Positions 1 through 8,227 are shown, numbered from the stretch's first letter. The stretch: 64,000 nucleotides of DNA from an uncultured Lachnospiraceae bacterium (GCA_934385475.1 CAKRPS010000003.1:36815-100814); one strand, 5' to 3'. Notes: generated by a model from the letters alone, not told the origin. Numbers and translations are program-made.

Positions 1-576
1 GTTGTCATTGGTAGTAAACCCGATCATATCACAGGCAAGTGAACCATTAGGGTACTCTCTCTTGTACTCGTCCTCAAACCATACCCCTTTGATATTACCT
101 CCCTGCTCCGGGTCGTTCGCCAGCTCCTGAAATGCATTCATCTTTTCATACTCGACACGCTTTGCCATCACATAGTAGGAAGAAGTTGGATTTTCCGCAA
201 TATAATTTCTCACCACGCTGGTATCAATGTCAAAACACTTCTTTAATGCTGCCAGCGTCGGCTCCACGTTTTCTTCCTTCTGCAACAGGAGCTTAGTGTC
301 CAGAATCACATTGTACACCTTGTTGCTGACCGCCAGGACCGTTCCCTTGGAATCCAGGATTTCTCCACGTTTAAAAGGTATTGTCGTGGAATCATACTCC
401 TGCTGCGACAATACCTGTTTTTTGTACTCCTCACCGTTATCTCTCGTAATAAGAAAAAGCCTTATGCTGAGTCCCGCGAACGCTATCATGATTCCCATAA
501 ACAGAACCAACAGCTTCTTTCTCATCTTTCGGGTAAAAAGAATAATACCCTTATTACCTGTACCTTGACCGCTCAA
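1..576 (-). CDS. Class B penicillin-binding protein (SpoVD/FtsI-like), N-terminal part
   Basis: Transpeptidase of the septal or spore peptidoglycan machinery, membrane-anchored with the catalytic part outside the cell. Only the first 192 residues are in the window; the reading frame is open to the left edge. A TTG start at 576 follows an AGGTG ribosome site and gives a short basic tail, then a membrane segment (LLVLFMGIMIAFAGL) and the motif KRGEILDSKG typical of the N-terminal dimerisation domain of class B PBPs. An ATG at 525 is an alternative start but has no clear ribosome site. It lies directly after ftsL, the usual dcw order. The active-site serine motif is beyond the window, so SpoVD and FtsI/PBP2x cannot be separated. 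Confidence 0.85.
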   Translation of the reverse strand, partial: MSGQGTGNKGIILFTRKMRKKLLVLFMGIMIAFAGLSIRLFLITRDNGEEYKKQVLSQQEYDSTTIPFKRGEILDSKGTVLAVSNKVYNVILDTKLLLQKEENVEPTLAALKKCFDIDTSVVRNYIAENPTSSYYVMAKRVEYEKMNAFQELANDPEQGGNIKGVWFEDEYKREYPNGSLACDMIGFTTNDN

Positions 577-604
577 ATAATCACCTGCTCAAATTGGATT
601 TGTA

Positions 605-1123
605 CTACTGCGGAATATCCGCCATCTGCTTTACATAGTCATTGTTCTCGCCATTGAATGTGACAATCTGTCCTTCCTCTGCATACTGCATGCCAAGCTC
701 CTGAATGGCGATTCTTCTGATCTCCTCCAGATCAATGCTGCTGGATACCCGGATATACTCCTCGTCGTTGGAAAGCTTCAGTTCATTCAGCTGACTCTCC
801 AGTCTGGATATCTGCTTGACACTGCTGGTGATGTCCGACTGTAAGCTTATATAATTGACAAGAATGATCCCTGTTGCAATCAGTGCCACACACAAAAACA
901 GCACGTATGCAGAATTCATGTGTCCGGCTTTCTCTCTGTTCTTTCTGGTTGTATTGCTGACCCCTGTTCTGGGTGCTCTTACCTCCTGAGCCGGCTTTCT
1001 GACAGCACTTCCCTGAATATAATGTTCTCTTGTGTAAGCGTTACTCCTCGCATGTGTAGCATTTCTTCTGTTTCCTGCGCCGCTTCTTCCTGCTGTTCTC
1101 ATTGCTCTCTGTGCTGTAGCCAT
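605..1123 (-). CDS. ftsL: FtsL-like cell-division protein
   Basis: Small bitopic membrane protein of the divisome, expected to pair with a DivIC-type partner and help recruit the septal transpeptidase. The 172 residues show a long basic, low-complexity cytoplasmic tail (about 1-68, rich in Arg, Ala and Asn), one membrane helix (about 71-91) and a coiled-coil-like stretch (about 92-125) followed by the LEEIRRIAIQELGMQYAEE segment seen in FtsL/DivIC proteins. It sits 15 bp after rsmH and just before the PBP gene, the standard dcw position. Family members diverge strongly, so the assignment rests on topology plus gene order. The cytoplasmic tail is longer than that of Bacillus FtsL. Confidence 0.85.
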   Translation of the reverse strand: MATAQRAMRTAGRSGAGNRRNATHARSNAYTREHYIQGSAVRKPAQEVRAPRTGVSNTTRKNREKAGHMNSAYVLFLCVALIATGIILVNYISLQSDITSSVKQISRLESQLNELKLSNDEEYIRVSSSIDLEEIRRIAIQELGMQYAEEGQIVTFNGENNDYVKQMADIPQ

Positions 1124-1138
1124 CTGCCTTATTCCCCT

Positions 1139-2074
1139 CTATTTTCTTTCAAACACCCTCAGCTTTGCACTCTTGGACCTCGGATTGTGCTCCATTTCTT
1201 CCTCCGATGGCAAGATCGGTTTTCTGGTAATTACCTTCCCCTTTGATGTCTTTCCACAGACACACACCGGAAAATCCGGTGGACAGGTACAGGGATTTTC
1301 ATTTTTACGAAAAGCCGACTTTACGATCCGGTCCTCCAGCGAGTGAAATGTGATAATACACAATCTTCCACCCGGATTTAAAAGGTCTATAAACTCGTCC
1401 AATGAATTTTTCAGAACCTCCAGTTCCCTGTTACATTCAATCCGGATCGCCTGAAAGGTTCTCTTGGACGGATGTCCTCCGGTTGCGCGCATCCTGGCAG
1501 GAATCGCTGCCTTGATGATCTCGTTTAACTCTCCGGTTGTCTCAAGAGGCTTGTCCTGTCTCGCCCTCACGATATGCTTTGCGATATTCTTTGCGAACTG
1601 CTCTTCGCCATAATCCTTGATGATACGGAACAATTCCATCTCAGAATATTCATTGACGATCGTTCTGGCACTGAGACTCTGTCTGGTGTCCATCCGCATA
1701 TCCAATGCTGTGTCATATTTATAGGAGAATCCTCTCTCCACATTGTCAAGCTGGAAAGAAGAAACTCCTAAATCAAGTACAATTCCATCCACTTTTGCAA
1801 ATCCGTTTTCTGTAACAACGGCCTTTGCATTGCAATAATTGTTCCTCACAAGGATTACCTTGTCCTGAAACTCTTTCAATCTGTTTCCTGCCGCCTCGAT
1901 GGCATCTCCGTCCTGATCTATCCCGATCAGTCTTCCGTCCGTTCCCAGTCTGGAAGCGATCTCATACGAATGTCCGCCTCCTCCCAGAGTTCCGTCCACG
2001 TAAACTCCATCCGGCTTTATATTTAACTGATCTATGGTTTCCTCTAAGAGAACCGATGTGTGTTTAAATTCCAT
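1139..2074 (-). CDS. rsmH: 16S rRNA (cytosine1402-N4)-methyltransferase RsmH
   Basis: Methylates N4 of C1402 in 16S rRNA using S-adenosylmethionine. The protein opens [15 protein letters not shown] and contains the SAM-binding stretch [11 protein letters not shown], the family motif [11 protein letters not shown], the segment [20 protein letters not shown] and the C-terminal [12 protein letters not shown]. The ATG at 2074 is preferred because GAGG lies seven bases upstream; a TTG four codons earlier overlaps that ribosome site. At 311 residues it has the normal family length. It is the second gene of the dcw cluster, 35 bp after mraZ. Confidence 0.97.
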   Translation of the reverse strand: MEFKHTSVLLEETIDQLNIKPDGVYVDGTLGGGGHSYEIASRLGTDGRLIGIDQDGDAIEAAGNRLKEFQDKVILVRNNYCNAKAVVTENGFAKVDGIVLDLGVSSFQLDNVERGFSYKYDTALDMRMDTRQSLSARTIVNEYSEMELFRIIKDYGEEQFAKNIAKHIVRARQDKPLETTGELNEIIKAAIPARMRATGGHPSKRTFQAIRIECNRELEVLKNSLDEFIDLLNPGGRLCIITFHSLEDRIVKSAFRKNENPCTCPPDFPVCVCGKTSKGKVITRKPILPSEEEMEHNPRSKSAKLRVFERK

Positions 2075-2109
2075 ATAAAACCTCAATTCTGAGCGTCCTG
2101 CCGCCTCTC

Positions 2110-2541
2110 TTAGATTCCAAGTCCCAGATCTGCCATGTGCTCTGCTATCTCATCCATATCCTCGTATGTTGCCATTCCCTCAAAACGTTCCTTACTCCAG
2201 ATTTCTATTCTGCTCGCAACACCGATCAAAACAACATCTTTATTAAGCTCTGCAAAATCTCTCAGTACATTCGGGATCAGAATTCTTCCCTGTTTGTCCA
2301 CTTCTACTTCCGCTGCACCGGCCAGAAAGAATCTGGCAAATGCTCTTGCATCTTTGTTCGTTATCGGCAGTGATTTCAACTTTTCCTCGAATACATTCCA
2401 CTCCACATTGTCGTACACAAACAAGCAGCCATCCAATCCCTTCGTCACCACAAAGGTGTCTCCCAGCGTCTCCCGGAATTTAGAAGGAATGATGAGCCTG
2501 CCTTTTGCATCAATTGTGTGATTGTATTCGCCCATAAACAT
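2110..2541 (-). CDS. mraZ: Transcriptional regulator MraZ
   Basis: DNA-binding regulator of the division/cell-wall cluster, built from two AbrB-like SpoVT folds. Both copies of the family motif are visible: [14 protein letters not shown] near the N-terminus and [14 protein letters not shown] in the second half. Three start codons are packed together; the ATG at 2541 ([11 protein letters not shown]) has an AGGTGA ribosome site six bases away and matches the conserved family start. First gene of the cluster, with four GTGG boxes in its own promoter region, which points to autoregulation. Confidence 0.96.
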   Translation of the reverse strand: MFMGEYNHTIDAKGRLIIPSKFRETLGDTFVVTKGLDGCLFVYDNVEWNVFEEKLKSLPITNKDARAFARFFLAGAAEVEVDKQGRILIPNVLRDFAELNKDVVLIGVASRIEIWSKERFEGMATYEDMDEIAEHMADLGLGI

Positions 2542-2621
2542 CATCAATCACCTGCCGCTTGCCTCATTCAAAATCAGGCTTTCATTCAAGTGGTCTGCCA
2601 CGGAAACGATCAAAAAATGTA

Positions 2622-2655
2622 CCACTTTATACCACTTTCAACCACTTTCCACCAC
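2622..2655 (-). promoter_or_regulatory. MraZ operator: four GTGG boxes with 10-bp period
   Basis: On the minus strand GTGG occurs four times at exact 10-bp steps (CCAC on the plus strand at 2622, 2632, 2642 and 2652) between the promoter and the mraZ start. MraZ of other bacteria binds tandem GTGG-type repeats about one helical turn apart, so this is the expected autoregulatory site. The boxes begin ten bases downstream of the -10 element, so a bound oligomer would block early transcription. Confidence 0.85.
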
Positions 2656-2665
2656 TTTTAGTCTA

Positions 2666-2694
2666 ATTTTAATATAAATTACTATAGAATGCAA
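2666..2694 (-). promoter_or_regulatory. Promoter of the dcw cluster
   Basis: Minus-strand TTGCAT (2689-2694), a 17-bp spacer and TAAAAT (2666-2671) form a good sigma-A-type promoter immediately upstream of the MraZ boxes. Confidence 0.7.
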
Positions 2695-2714
2695 GGGAAA
2701 TCAAGCACGGCGGC

Positions 2715-2754
2715 AAAAAAAATGCTCCGGCATACATTCCGTATGCCAGAGCAT
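2715..2754 (-). terminator. Intrinsic terminator downstream of lgt
   Basis: A long hairpin (ATGCTCTGGCATAC pairing with GTATGCCGGAGCAT) is followed on the minus strand by a run of eight T. It separates the ychF-lgt unit from the dcw promoter. Confidence 0.85.
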
Positions 2755-2788
2755 CTGTTCTCTTAAAACACTGTATAAATTTTAATAT

Positions 2789-3706
2789 CTATTCATCCTT
2801 CTCTGTAACCTGTACCGTAACGGTCGGTGTAACCGTCTTTCCCTTACGGAGGTGGATTCGGATCAGCACATCAGCAATCACCGCCACCCCAAACAGCGCG
2901 ATTGCCAGAACCTGTGATACTGCTATCGTTGTGTGAGGGATAAACAGGGTATCCGTCCGGATTCCCTCGATCCAGGCTCTTCCAAGTCCATAGCCGCCCA
3001 GATATAAAAGCCACATCTCTCCCTGGAATTTCTTGTGCTTCCGGTAGAAAATCATCAGAAGAAGCAATCCCACATTCCAAAGACTTTCATATAAAAAGGT
3101 AGGATGTACCTGAATAAAATTGGTTCCCTCTGTCATATGCGCTGCGATCGACTCCGATATGTCGCTCACAGAACGAATCGCGTCAACCGGAAGTCTCATT
3201 GCGAGCAGATTGTTGGTATATTCACCGAAAACCTCACGGTTTGTAAAATTGCCCCATCTTCCGATTGCCTGTCCGAGCACAAGAGCCGGAACACAGGCAT
3301 CTGCCACCTGCAGAAAGCTCAGCTTTTTCACTCTGCAATAGACAGCAAGTGTAATAAACCCGGCGATCACTCCACCATAGATGGCAAGTCCTCCCCGACG
3401 CAGATTAAATACCGCCAGTAAATTGTCCCGGTACAGATCCCATGCAAAAACCACATAATAGATTCTCGCACCGATGATCGAAAAGATAATCTCATAGATG
3501 GCGAGATCCCAGATCATATCGGGATTCAGCTTGTCCTTCTTCGCCATATGTGCCGCAAGAAACACACCACAGAGAAAGCCGATTCCAATAATTACCCCGT
3601 ATAACGAGATTTCAAACCCAAATATACTGAAGCTCTTCGGTACATTTCGCAGATAAATCCCCAGATTGGGAAATGCGATGTCCTTTAGTCCCATGATATC
3701 CTGCAT
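2789..3706 (-). CDS. lgt: Prolipoprotein diacylglyceryl transferase
   Basis: Integral membrane enzyme that moves diacylglycerol from phosphatidylglycerol to the lipobox cysteine of prolipoproteins; the several lipoproteins in this window would be substrates. The 305-residue protein has about seven hydrophobic helices and the family signatures GRWGNFTNREVFG and HPTFLYESLWN, with RRGGLAIYGG in between. The ATG at 3706 has AGGAG nine bases upstream. It lies 17 bp after ychF on the same strand, and a strong terminator follows it. Confidence 0.96.
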   Translation of the reverse strand: MQDIMGLKDIAFPNLGIYLRNVPKSFSIFGFEISLYGVIIGIGFLCGVFLAAHMAKKDKLNPDMIWDLAIYEIIFSIIGARIYYVVFAWDLYRDNLLAVFNLRRGGLAIYGGVIAGFITLAVYCRVKKLSFLQVADACVPALVLGQAIGRWGNFTNREVFGEYTNNLLAMRLPVDAIRSVSDISESIAAHMTEGTNFIQVHPTFLYESLWNVGLLLLMIFYRKHKKFQGEMWLLYLGGYGLGRAWIEGIRTDTLFIPHTTIAVSQVLAIALFGVAVIADVLIRIHLRKGKTVTPTVTVQVTEKDE

Positions 3707-3723
3707 TTTTCTTCAACTCCTGT

Positions 3724-4821
3724 CTATACATTAAACCGGAACAGAATTACATCTCCGTCCCGTACCACATAATCCTTGCCTTCCATACCAACCAATCCCT
3801 TTTCTCTGGCTGCTGCAAGAGATCCCTGCTCCAGCAGATCCTTGTAATTTACAACCTCTGCCTTGATGAAGCCTCTTTCAAAATCCGTATGGATCTTACC
3901 GGCAGCCTGCGGGGCCTTGGTGCCCTTCTTGATCGTCCAGGCTCTTGTCTCATCCTCGCCTGCTGTCAGGAAACTCATCAGGCCGAGCAGAGAATAGCTT
4001 GCCTTGATCAGCTTCTGCAGACCGGACTCGGAAAGTCCCAGATCCTCCAGGAACATAGCGGTCTCTTCCTCGTCAAGCTCCGCAATCTCCTCCTCGATCT
4101 GTGCACAGATAACAAATACCTCACTGCCGTTTTCAGCAGCAAATTCCTTCACCTTGGCAACCCCGGCGTTGTCCGCACCATCGTTTGCCAGATCATCCTC
4201 CGCTACGTTGGCTGCAAAAATAACCGGTTTGTAGGTGAGCAGATTATAGGAAAGCAGAAACGCCTGCTCGTCCTCATCCTCTGTCTCAAAGCTCTTGGCA
4301 AGCTTTCCCTCCTCCAGATGCGCCTTGATGCGCTCCAGAAGATTGTATTCCTTAGCCGCTGTCTTATCCATCTTGGCAAGCTTTGCCGTCTTTGCAATTC
4401 TTCTGTCCAGAATCTCAATATCAGAAAAGATCAACTCCAGATTGATCGTCTCAATGTCACGAAGCGGATCGATGGAACCATCCACATGGACTATATTATC
4501 ATCCTCAAAGCAGCGGACCACATGTACAATCGCATCTACCTCACGGATATTGCTCAAAAACTGGTTGCCCAGACCTTCTCCCTTGGACGCACCCTTTACC
4601 AGTCCTGCAATGTCTACAAACTCTATCGTTGCAGGCGTCACCTTTTTGGAATGGTACATATCTCCCAACAGTTTCAATCTCTCATCCGGCACTGCCACGA
4701 TACCGATGTTAGGGTCAATGGTACAGAACGGATAATTTGCTGATTCAGCCCCCGCCTTGGTCAGTGAATTAAACAGTGTACTTTTTCCTACGTTGGGAAG
4801 TCCCACGATTCCTAGTTTCAT
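3724..4821 (-). CDS. ychF: Redox/stress-linked ribosome-associated ATPase YchF
   Basis: Obg-family P-loop protein that prefers ATP in characterised members and associates with ribosomes. Start MKLGIVGLPNVGKSTLFNSL carries the P-loop; VDIAGLVKGASKGEGLGNQFL is the family switch region, and the C-terminal TGS-like domain ends in GKDYVVRDGDVILFRFNV. The length of 365 residues is typical. AGGTG lies eleven bases before the ATG. The cellular role of the family is only partly known, so the name is given by homology. Confidence 0.95.
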   Translation of the reverse strand: MKLGIVGLPNVGKSTLFNSLTKAGAESANYPFCTIDPNIGIVAVPDERLKLLGDMYHSKKVTPATIEFVDIAGLVKGASKGEGLGNQFLSNIREVDAIVHVVRCFEDDNIVHVDGSIDPLRDIETINLELIFSDIEILDRRIAKTAKLAKMDKTAAKEYNLLERIKAHLEEGKLAKSFETEDEDEQAFLLSYNLLTYKPVIFAANVAEDDLANDGADNAGVAKVKEFAAENGSEVFVICAQIEEEIAELDEEETAMFLEDLGLSESGLQKLIKASYSLLGLMSFLTAGEDETRAWTIKKGTKAPQAAGKIHTDFERGFIKAEVVNYKDLLEQGSLAAAREKGLVGMEGKDYVVRDGDVILFRFNV

Positions 4822-5157
4822 AATGTATTACACCTGTCCGAAAATGCCCTGCTTTTAAGCATTCCCGCCTTTCTATGTTATTTTACTACACAATTTATCG
4901 CTGAGTAATATTACCTAAATCTTTAGCTTCGAAAATCAGCTTCTTTCTTCTGCAAAAGCATAAAGAGCTTGATACAGCCTATAATTATATCATAAGCGAT
5001 ACATTTATGAAACCATAAAATTCTATTTTCCATCAATGCAAAAACCTCATCAGACAGCACCACACCATCTAATGAGGTTCTCGATCATTTCACAATCACA
5101 GTTTATGTATCAATCTCCTGACAAAACTATTCTCAAATAATACAATTATAACCGCAT
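4822..5157. other. AT-rich intergenic region
   Basis: About 335 bp between the ychF start and the end of the toxin gene. It holds the toxin-antitoxin terminator (5040-5080) and the ychF ribosome site. I see no further gene, tRNA or repeat in it. Confidence 0.6.
5040..5080 (-). terminator. Intrinsic terminator of the RelE-type operon
   Basis: Minus-strand AACCTCATTAGATG pairs with the downstream segment that contains CTGATGAGGTT and is followed by a five-T run. It lies about 80 bp after the toxin stop codon. Confidence 0.7.
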
Positions 5158-5448
5158 TTAATCTTCGCCCCAATAATCAATGGTTTCCTGACTCGTAGTT
5201 ACTATACCAAACATTTGATACATGAAATCCTCTTTCTCATTAAATATTTCAAGTATCATAACCATATCATCCATAATGCGGTAAATAAAATAATTATGCT
5301 CAATAAAAAGCACGTAATAATCACAATCCAAATCATACTGTTTCCTCATGGACTCTCCCATTTCCGGAAATCTTTTCAATTTAGTAATAACATCACTTAT
5401 ACGTTTTGATAACGCAACCGAAGAATATGTTATCTTCCTTAATTTCAT
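5158..5448 (-). CDS. RelE/ParE-superfamily toxin
   Basis: A 96-residue protein with the compact alpha-beta layout of the RelE/ParE superfamily: an N-terminal helical hairpin (ALSKRISDVITKLKRFPEMGESMR), then strands including YYVLFIEHNYFIYRIMDDMVMILEIFNEKEDFM. In the superfamily these act as ribosome-dependent mRNA interferases or gyrase poisons; the sequence alone does not say which. It overlaps the antitoxin by four bases (ATGA), a typical arrangement giving coupled translation. The gene is clearly AT-richer than the housekeeping genes around it, consistent with an accessory module. The call rests on fold-level similarity and gene pairing. Confidence 0.7.
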   Translation of the reverse strand: MKLRKITYSSVALSKRISDVITKLKRFPEMGESMRKQYDLDCDYYVLFIEHNYFIYRIMDDMVMILEIFNEKEDFMYQMFGIVTTSQETIDYWGED

Positions 5449-5672
5449 ATTTTAGCTAATTCTTCCTCTACTTCCTCTTCCGAAAAATAGCCATCTTCAA
5501 GTACGGACTTTTCTGCTGCATTCATTTTCTCCATAAAAGTTCTGAACGCGCTCTCCTTATTATTTTGCACATTAAGTGACAAAAGTTGTTCTACAAGATT
5601 TTCTACCTTTACATAAGATTCTTGAGGAAGCAAATCTATTTTTCTTGTTAATTCGGCTGTAATCATGTTCAT
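5445..5672 (-). CDS. Antitoxin-like small protein paired with the RelE-type toxin
   Basis: The likely product is 75 residues, starting MNMITAELTRKIDLLPQESY and ending in an acidic tail (FSEEEVEEELAKI), the size and charge expected for an antitoxin whose C-terminus wraps the toxin. The open frame runs 53 codons further upstream, but the ATG at 5672 has AGGAAGGTA directly before it and the extension has no ribosome site and a poor composition. I do not recognise a named DNA-binding fold in the N-terminus. The region around the start codon is tandemly duplicated (see the repeat at 5655-5730), leaving a second ribosome site and ATG upstream. Confidence 0.65.
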   Translation of the reverse strand: MNMITAELTRKIDLLPQESYVKVENLVEQLLSLNVQNNKESAFRTFMEKMNAAEKSVLEDGYFSEEEVEEELAKI

Positions 5673-5730
5673 TACCTTCCTGATATACATCTGGCTGTAA
5701 TCATGTTCATTACCTCCCTGATATACATCT
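5655..5730. repeat. Two 38-bp tandem repeats covering the antitoxin start
   Basis: Units 5655-5692 and 5693-5730 differ at one base. Each unit carries a ribosome site, the start ATGAACATG and the first codons of the antitoxin. Because 38 is not a multiple of three, the upstream copy starts a short frame, MNMITARCISGR, whose stop TAA overlaps the true ATG as TAATG. Confidence 0.9.
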
Positions 5731-5789
5731 GGCAAAAACATTTTCTTTAAACATATACCATACTTCATTTCAATTATTTCTTCACTTTT

Positions 5790-5818
5790 ATTATAACCGA
5801 AATACATTATTCTGAACA
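5790..5818 (-). promoter_or_regulatory. Probable promoter of the RelE-type operon
   Basis: A perfect TATAAT (minus strand, 5790-5795) lies 17 bp from a weak -35 TGTTCA (5813-5818), about 120 bp upstream of the antitoxin start. Confidence 0.45.
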
Positions 5819-5865
5819 TACATTTAATCAAAGAAATAATCTTCTGTAGTTTTTTAGTTGGATAC

Positions 5866-6546
5866 CTAATTTGATGAAGGATGGGGCATATACTGGTACA
5901 ACTGCATGGCTGTTGATACGATCGGCATACTCTGGAGCGTTACCTTGCCCGGACCATATACCACGGTATTAAACAGGCCTTCTCCTCCGAACAACACGTT
6001 TGTTACGCCCTTGACCGTTTTCACTTCCATTCTGCAGCTTTCGGACATACAGGCTACATATCCTGTGTCAACAATCTTACAATCGCCTGCCGGAATACTG
6101 TATTCATGTGCCGATCCATCTATCTCCAAAAATACGATTCCCGATCCGGTATATTTTCTCATCAGGAATCCTTCGCCGCCAAATAACCCGCGTCCCAGTT
6201 TCTGCTGAATATACACTTCGCTGCTGATATTTCCTACGGATGCCAGAAATGCTCCTTTTTGAATGATGATACCATTGCCCGGGGTAATCTCCACAGCAAC
6301 GATCGATCCCGGAAACTTGGAAGAAAAAGCAATTTCGCCCGGTCTGGCTGCGATATATGTATTCGTAAATGCGCTTTCCTTGGTCAGCATTTTCCCAAGC
6401 ATCTTTCCAAGACCGCCACCGCTGGTCTGCATTTCGATCTCGTTGTCCATCCATGACATCGCACCGGCTTCGCACTCAACTTTTTCCCCTTCATTTAACA
6501 TCAGTTTCAGTACCGGCAAAGATCCGCCTTCAATTTTGTATTCCAT
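5866..6546 (-). CDS. AIM24 / TIGR00266 family protein
   Basis: A 226-residue protein of the widespread AIM24 (mitochondrial biogenesis-like) beta-sandwich family, whose biochemical role in bacteria is unknown. Recognisable stretches are VECEAGAMSWMDNEIEMQT near the start, the central FPGSIVAVEITPGNGIIIQKGAFLA (two overlapping parts of the conserved core) and LFGGEGLFNTVVYGPGKVTLQSMP at the end. No signal peptide or membrane helix is visible, so it is predicted cytoplasmic. AGGAGG lies nine bases before the ATG. It appears to be a single-gene unit. Confidence 0.88.
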   Translation of the reverse strand: MEYKIEGGSLPVLKLMLNEGEKVECEAGAMSWMDNEIEMQTSGGGLGKMLGKMLTKESAFTNTYIAARPGEIAFSSKFPGSIVAVEITPGNGIIIQKGAFLASVGNISSEVYIQQKLGRGLFGGEGFLMRKYTGSGIVFLEIDGSAHEYSIPAGDCKIVDTGYVACMSESCRMEVKTVKGVTNVLFGGEGLFNTVVYGPGKVTLQSMPIVSTAMQLYQYMPHPSSN

Positions 6547-6713
6547 CTTTCATTCCCTCCTACCGCATATTTTGTACTATCGCCTGGCATTTAGCCCTGC
6601 GGATACTTTATTTTATCATTTTTTGATTTTGCAGTACAGTATCAACTATATTTCCGTTTGTGCCAATTCATGTTTTGTCCAGATTTCCTTTACAAAAAGA
6701 TTTGAAAAGCATA

Positions 6714-6754
6714 AATCAAGGGATACTCCCGCTTGATGGGAATATCCCTTGATT
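6714..6754 (-). terminator. Hairpin terminator after the DUF1413-like gene
   Basis: A 17-base arm at 6714-6730 (AATCAAGGGATACTCCC) pairs with 6738-6754 with few mismatches. The T tracts on either side are weak, so termination strength is uncertain; it could serve both strands. Confidence 0.55.
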
Positions 6755-6772
6755 ATTGTATTTAAAGCATTA

Positions 6773-6979
6773 TTAGATCTTTCTATATTTCTGAACACTG
6801 TCTTGCGCTGTGGTGATACAGGTCACGTTCGGAATTTCTCCACTCTGAACTGCTTCGTAGAGTGTTCGTCCCAACTGTGCCGGCGGATTCTCGATGATCT
6901 CATTCAGACAGAATTCTTTTCCTGACGGTAAATTGCTGATGACGCTTTTCATCTGGTTTTCTAATGTCTTGTAGCTCAT
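6773..6979 (-). CDS. Small DUF1413-like protein
   Basis: A 68-residue cytoplasmic protein. The pattern LPSGKEFCLNEI, then LGRTLYEAVQSGEIPNV, then a C-terminal KYRKI matches what I know of the DUF1413 family (small winged-helix-like proteins near mobile or regulatory genes). Function is unknown. It stands alone between an AIM24 gene and a lipoprotein gene, all on the minus strand, with a hairpin after it. Confidence 0.65.
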   Translation of the reverse strand: MSYKTLENQMKSVISNLPSGKEFCLNEIIENPPAQLGRTLYEAVQSGEIPNVTCITTAQDSVQKYRKI

Positions 6980-7062
6980 GTGTCTTTCTCCTTCTCTTGT
7001 ATGGTTTTATTTATAGCTTTTGAATTAAATAATTAATAAAATCACAAATACTTGATACCAAA

Positions 7063-7785
7063 TTATAATGTATATCCTGATACAGAATACCGACAGGTTT
7101 CAGCAGAATCGCCTTCTACCGGAGCCATAAATCCCATCATATTTGAATCTGTATCAAAAATCCTATTTAATTCATCATCTGTAAATATTACATAATCTCC
7201 ATAAACCAAAGAACCATCTTTCTCGATGATTAAAGCGGCTTCTTTACTGCCATCAGCAAACTGTACTAAATCAACAGCTAAAATATTTGAATCGCTTCCC
7301 CATACATTACTTTCATATCCCTCTATAACATATTCTGTATCGAGAATCTTTGCTTCTGAATCCTTAGTAGATGCAATTCTGTCATCCTTTAGGCCCGCAG
7401 GGATCAGTACAGATTTAAGTGTCACTCCCTCTGTATCAACAACAGTGTAATAATACGCATCTGCATCCGCATCATACTCAAGCCCCTCATAGATGTCATT
7501 TGCTGCGGTTTCTTCTTCGGCTTCTTCCTCAGCCGTTTCTTCAGCGGCAGCTTCTTCGGTTGCCTCGTTTTCAGTTTCCACAGCTTCCTCGGTTGCCTCT
7601 TCGGTTGCTTCCTCTGTCGTTTCTTCAGCGGCAGGCTCTTCTGCTGTTTCTTCAGCAGGCTCTTCTACTGCTTCCTCTGTCATTGCTGCAACAGGTTCAG
7701 CCTCCTTGGTGTCTGCGCCACATGCTGTCATGGATGCTATCACCATAACTCCTGTTACTAATACTGCGATTGCTTTCTTTTTCAT
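7063..7785 (-). CDS. Lipoprotein with Glu/Ala/Thr-rich linker
   Basis: Secreted lipoprotein of unknown function, 240 residues from the ATG at 7785 (AGAGG ten bases upstream); the frame is open 23 codons further but without a ribosome site. The signal peptide ends in the lipobox SMTAC, with Cys22 as lipid site. Residues about 30-90 are an extremely acidic linker of repeated TEEA/AEET units, which would hold the folded C-terminal part (about 95-240) away from the membrane. The C-terminal part has no motif I recognise. It is divergent from an XRE regulator, with two operator-like repeats between them. Confidence 0.75.
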   Translation of the reverse strand: MKKKAIAVLVTGVMVIASMTACGADTKEAEPVAAMTEEAVEEPAEETAEEPAAEETTEEATEEATEEAVETENEATEEAAAEETAEEEAEEETAANDIYEGLEYDADADAYYYTVVDTEGVTLKSVLIPAGLKDDRIASTKDSEAKILDTEYVIEGYESNVWGSDSNILAVDLVQFADGSKEAALIIEKDGSLVYGDYVIFTDDELNRIFDTDSNMMGFMAPVEGDSAETCRYSVSGYTL

Positions 7786-7825
7786 GAACTTCTGTCCTCT
7801 CTTTTGGAAAATTTTTTCAACTATC

Positions 7826-7854
7826 ACTATATCCCATTTAATTATTCTTGTCAA
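7826..7854 (-). promoter_or_regulatory. Promoter of the acidic lipoprotein
   Basis: Consensus TTGACA (minus strand, 7849-7854), 17-bp spacer and TATAGT (7826-7831). Confidence 0.8.
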
Positions 7855-7862
7855 TTTAAAGT

Positions 7863-7892
7863 ATCATTGTGATAATGCAATATCATTGTGAT
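7863..7892. promoter_or_regulatory. Two direct copies of ATCATTGTGAT, likely XRE operators
   Basis: The 11-bp sequence ATCATTGTGAT, itself an imperfect palindrome (ATCA-TTG-TGAT), occurs at 7863-7873 and 7882-7892, 19 bp apart. It lies just upstream of the lipoprotein -35 element and before the XRE gene, the natural place for the regulator to control both. Confidence 0.55.
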
Positions 7893-7930
7893 TACTTTAC
7901 CCTTAAATAAAAAAGTGAGGGTAATGATAT

Positions 7931-8215
7931 ATGGTTTCTGATCGAATCAAATTTTTAAGAGAACAAAAGAATTACACCCAAACCGATCTTGCAAAAAAGC
8001 TGGGAATAACGCGCTCCAGTGTCAACGCATGGGAACTGGGCATTTCCGTCCCCTCTACGCAGTATATTGTGGAATTGTCTAATATTTTTTCTGTCTCAAC
8101 AGATTATCTTCTAGGTGTACAAAAAACTTCCTCTATTGATATAAGCGGATTAACGCAAGGGGATATCGAAATGATTTATTCCTTGACCGAATATTTGAAA
8201 TCCAAAAATCATTAG
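7931..8215 (+). CDS. XRE-family transcriptional regulator
   Basis: A 94-residue cytoplasmic regulator. Residues 4-60 are a complete Cro/CI helix-turn-helix: RIKFLREQKNYTQTDLAKKLGITRSSVNAWELG, then PSTQYIVELSNIFSVSTDYLLG. The short tail has no ligand-binding domain, so any signal would act through a partner or dimerisation. GAGGG lies nine bases before the ATG. Divergent from the lipoprotein gene with two identical 11-bp motifs between them. Confidence 0.9.
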   Translation: MVSDRIKFLREQKNYTQTDLAKKLGITRSSVNAWELGISVPSTQYIVELSNIFSVSTDYLLGVQKTSSIDISGLTQGDIEMIYSLTEYLKSKNH

Positions 8216-8227
8216 AATTGCCTGCAT

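Noticed and set aside
3889..4743. Plus-strand open frame of about 284 codons opposite ychF
   Set aside because: It is antisense to a universally conserved gene and reads as Leu/Cys-rich complement without motifs.
7419..7891. Plus-strand Ser/Ala- or Leu-rich frames opposite the acidic lipoprotein
   Set aside because: They are the complement of the Glu/Thr/Ala repeat linker, so their low complexity is an artefact.
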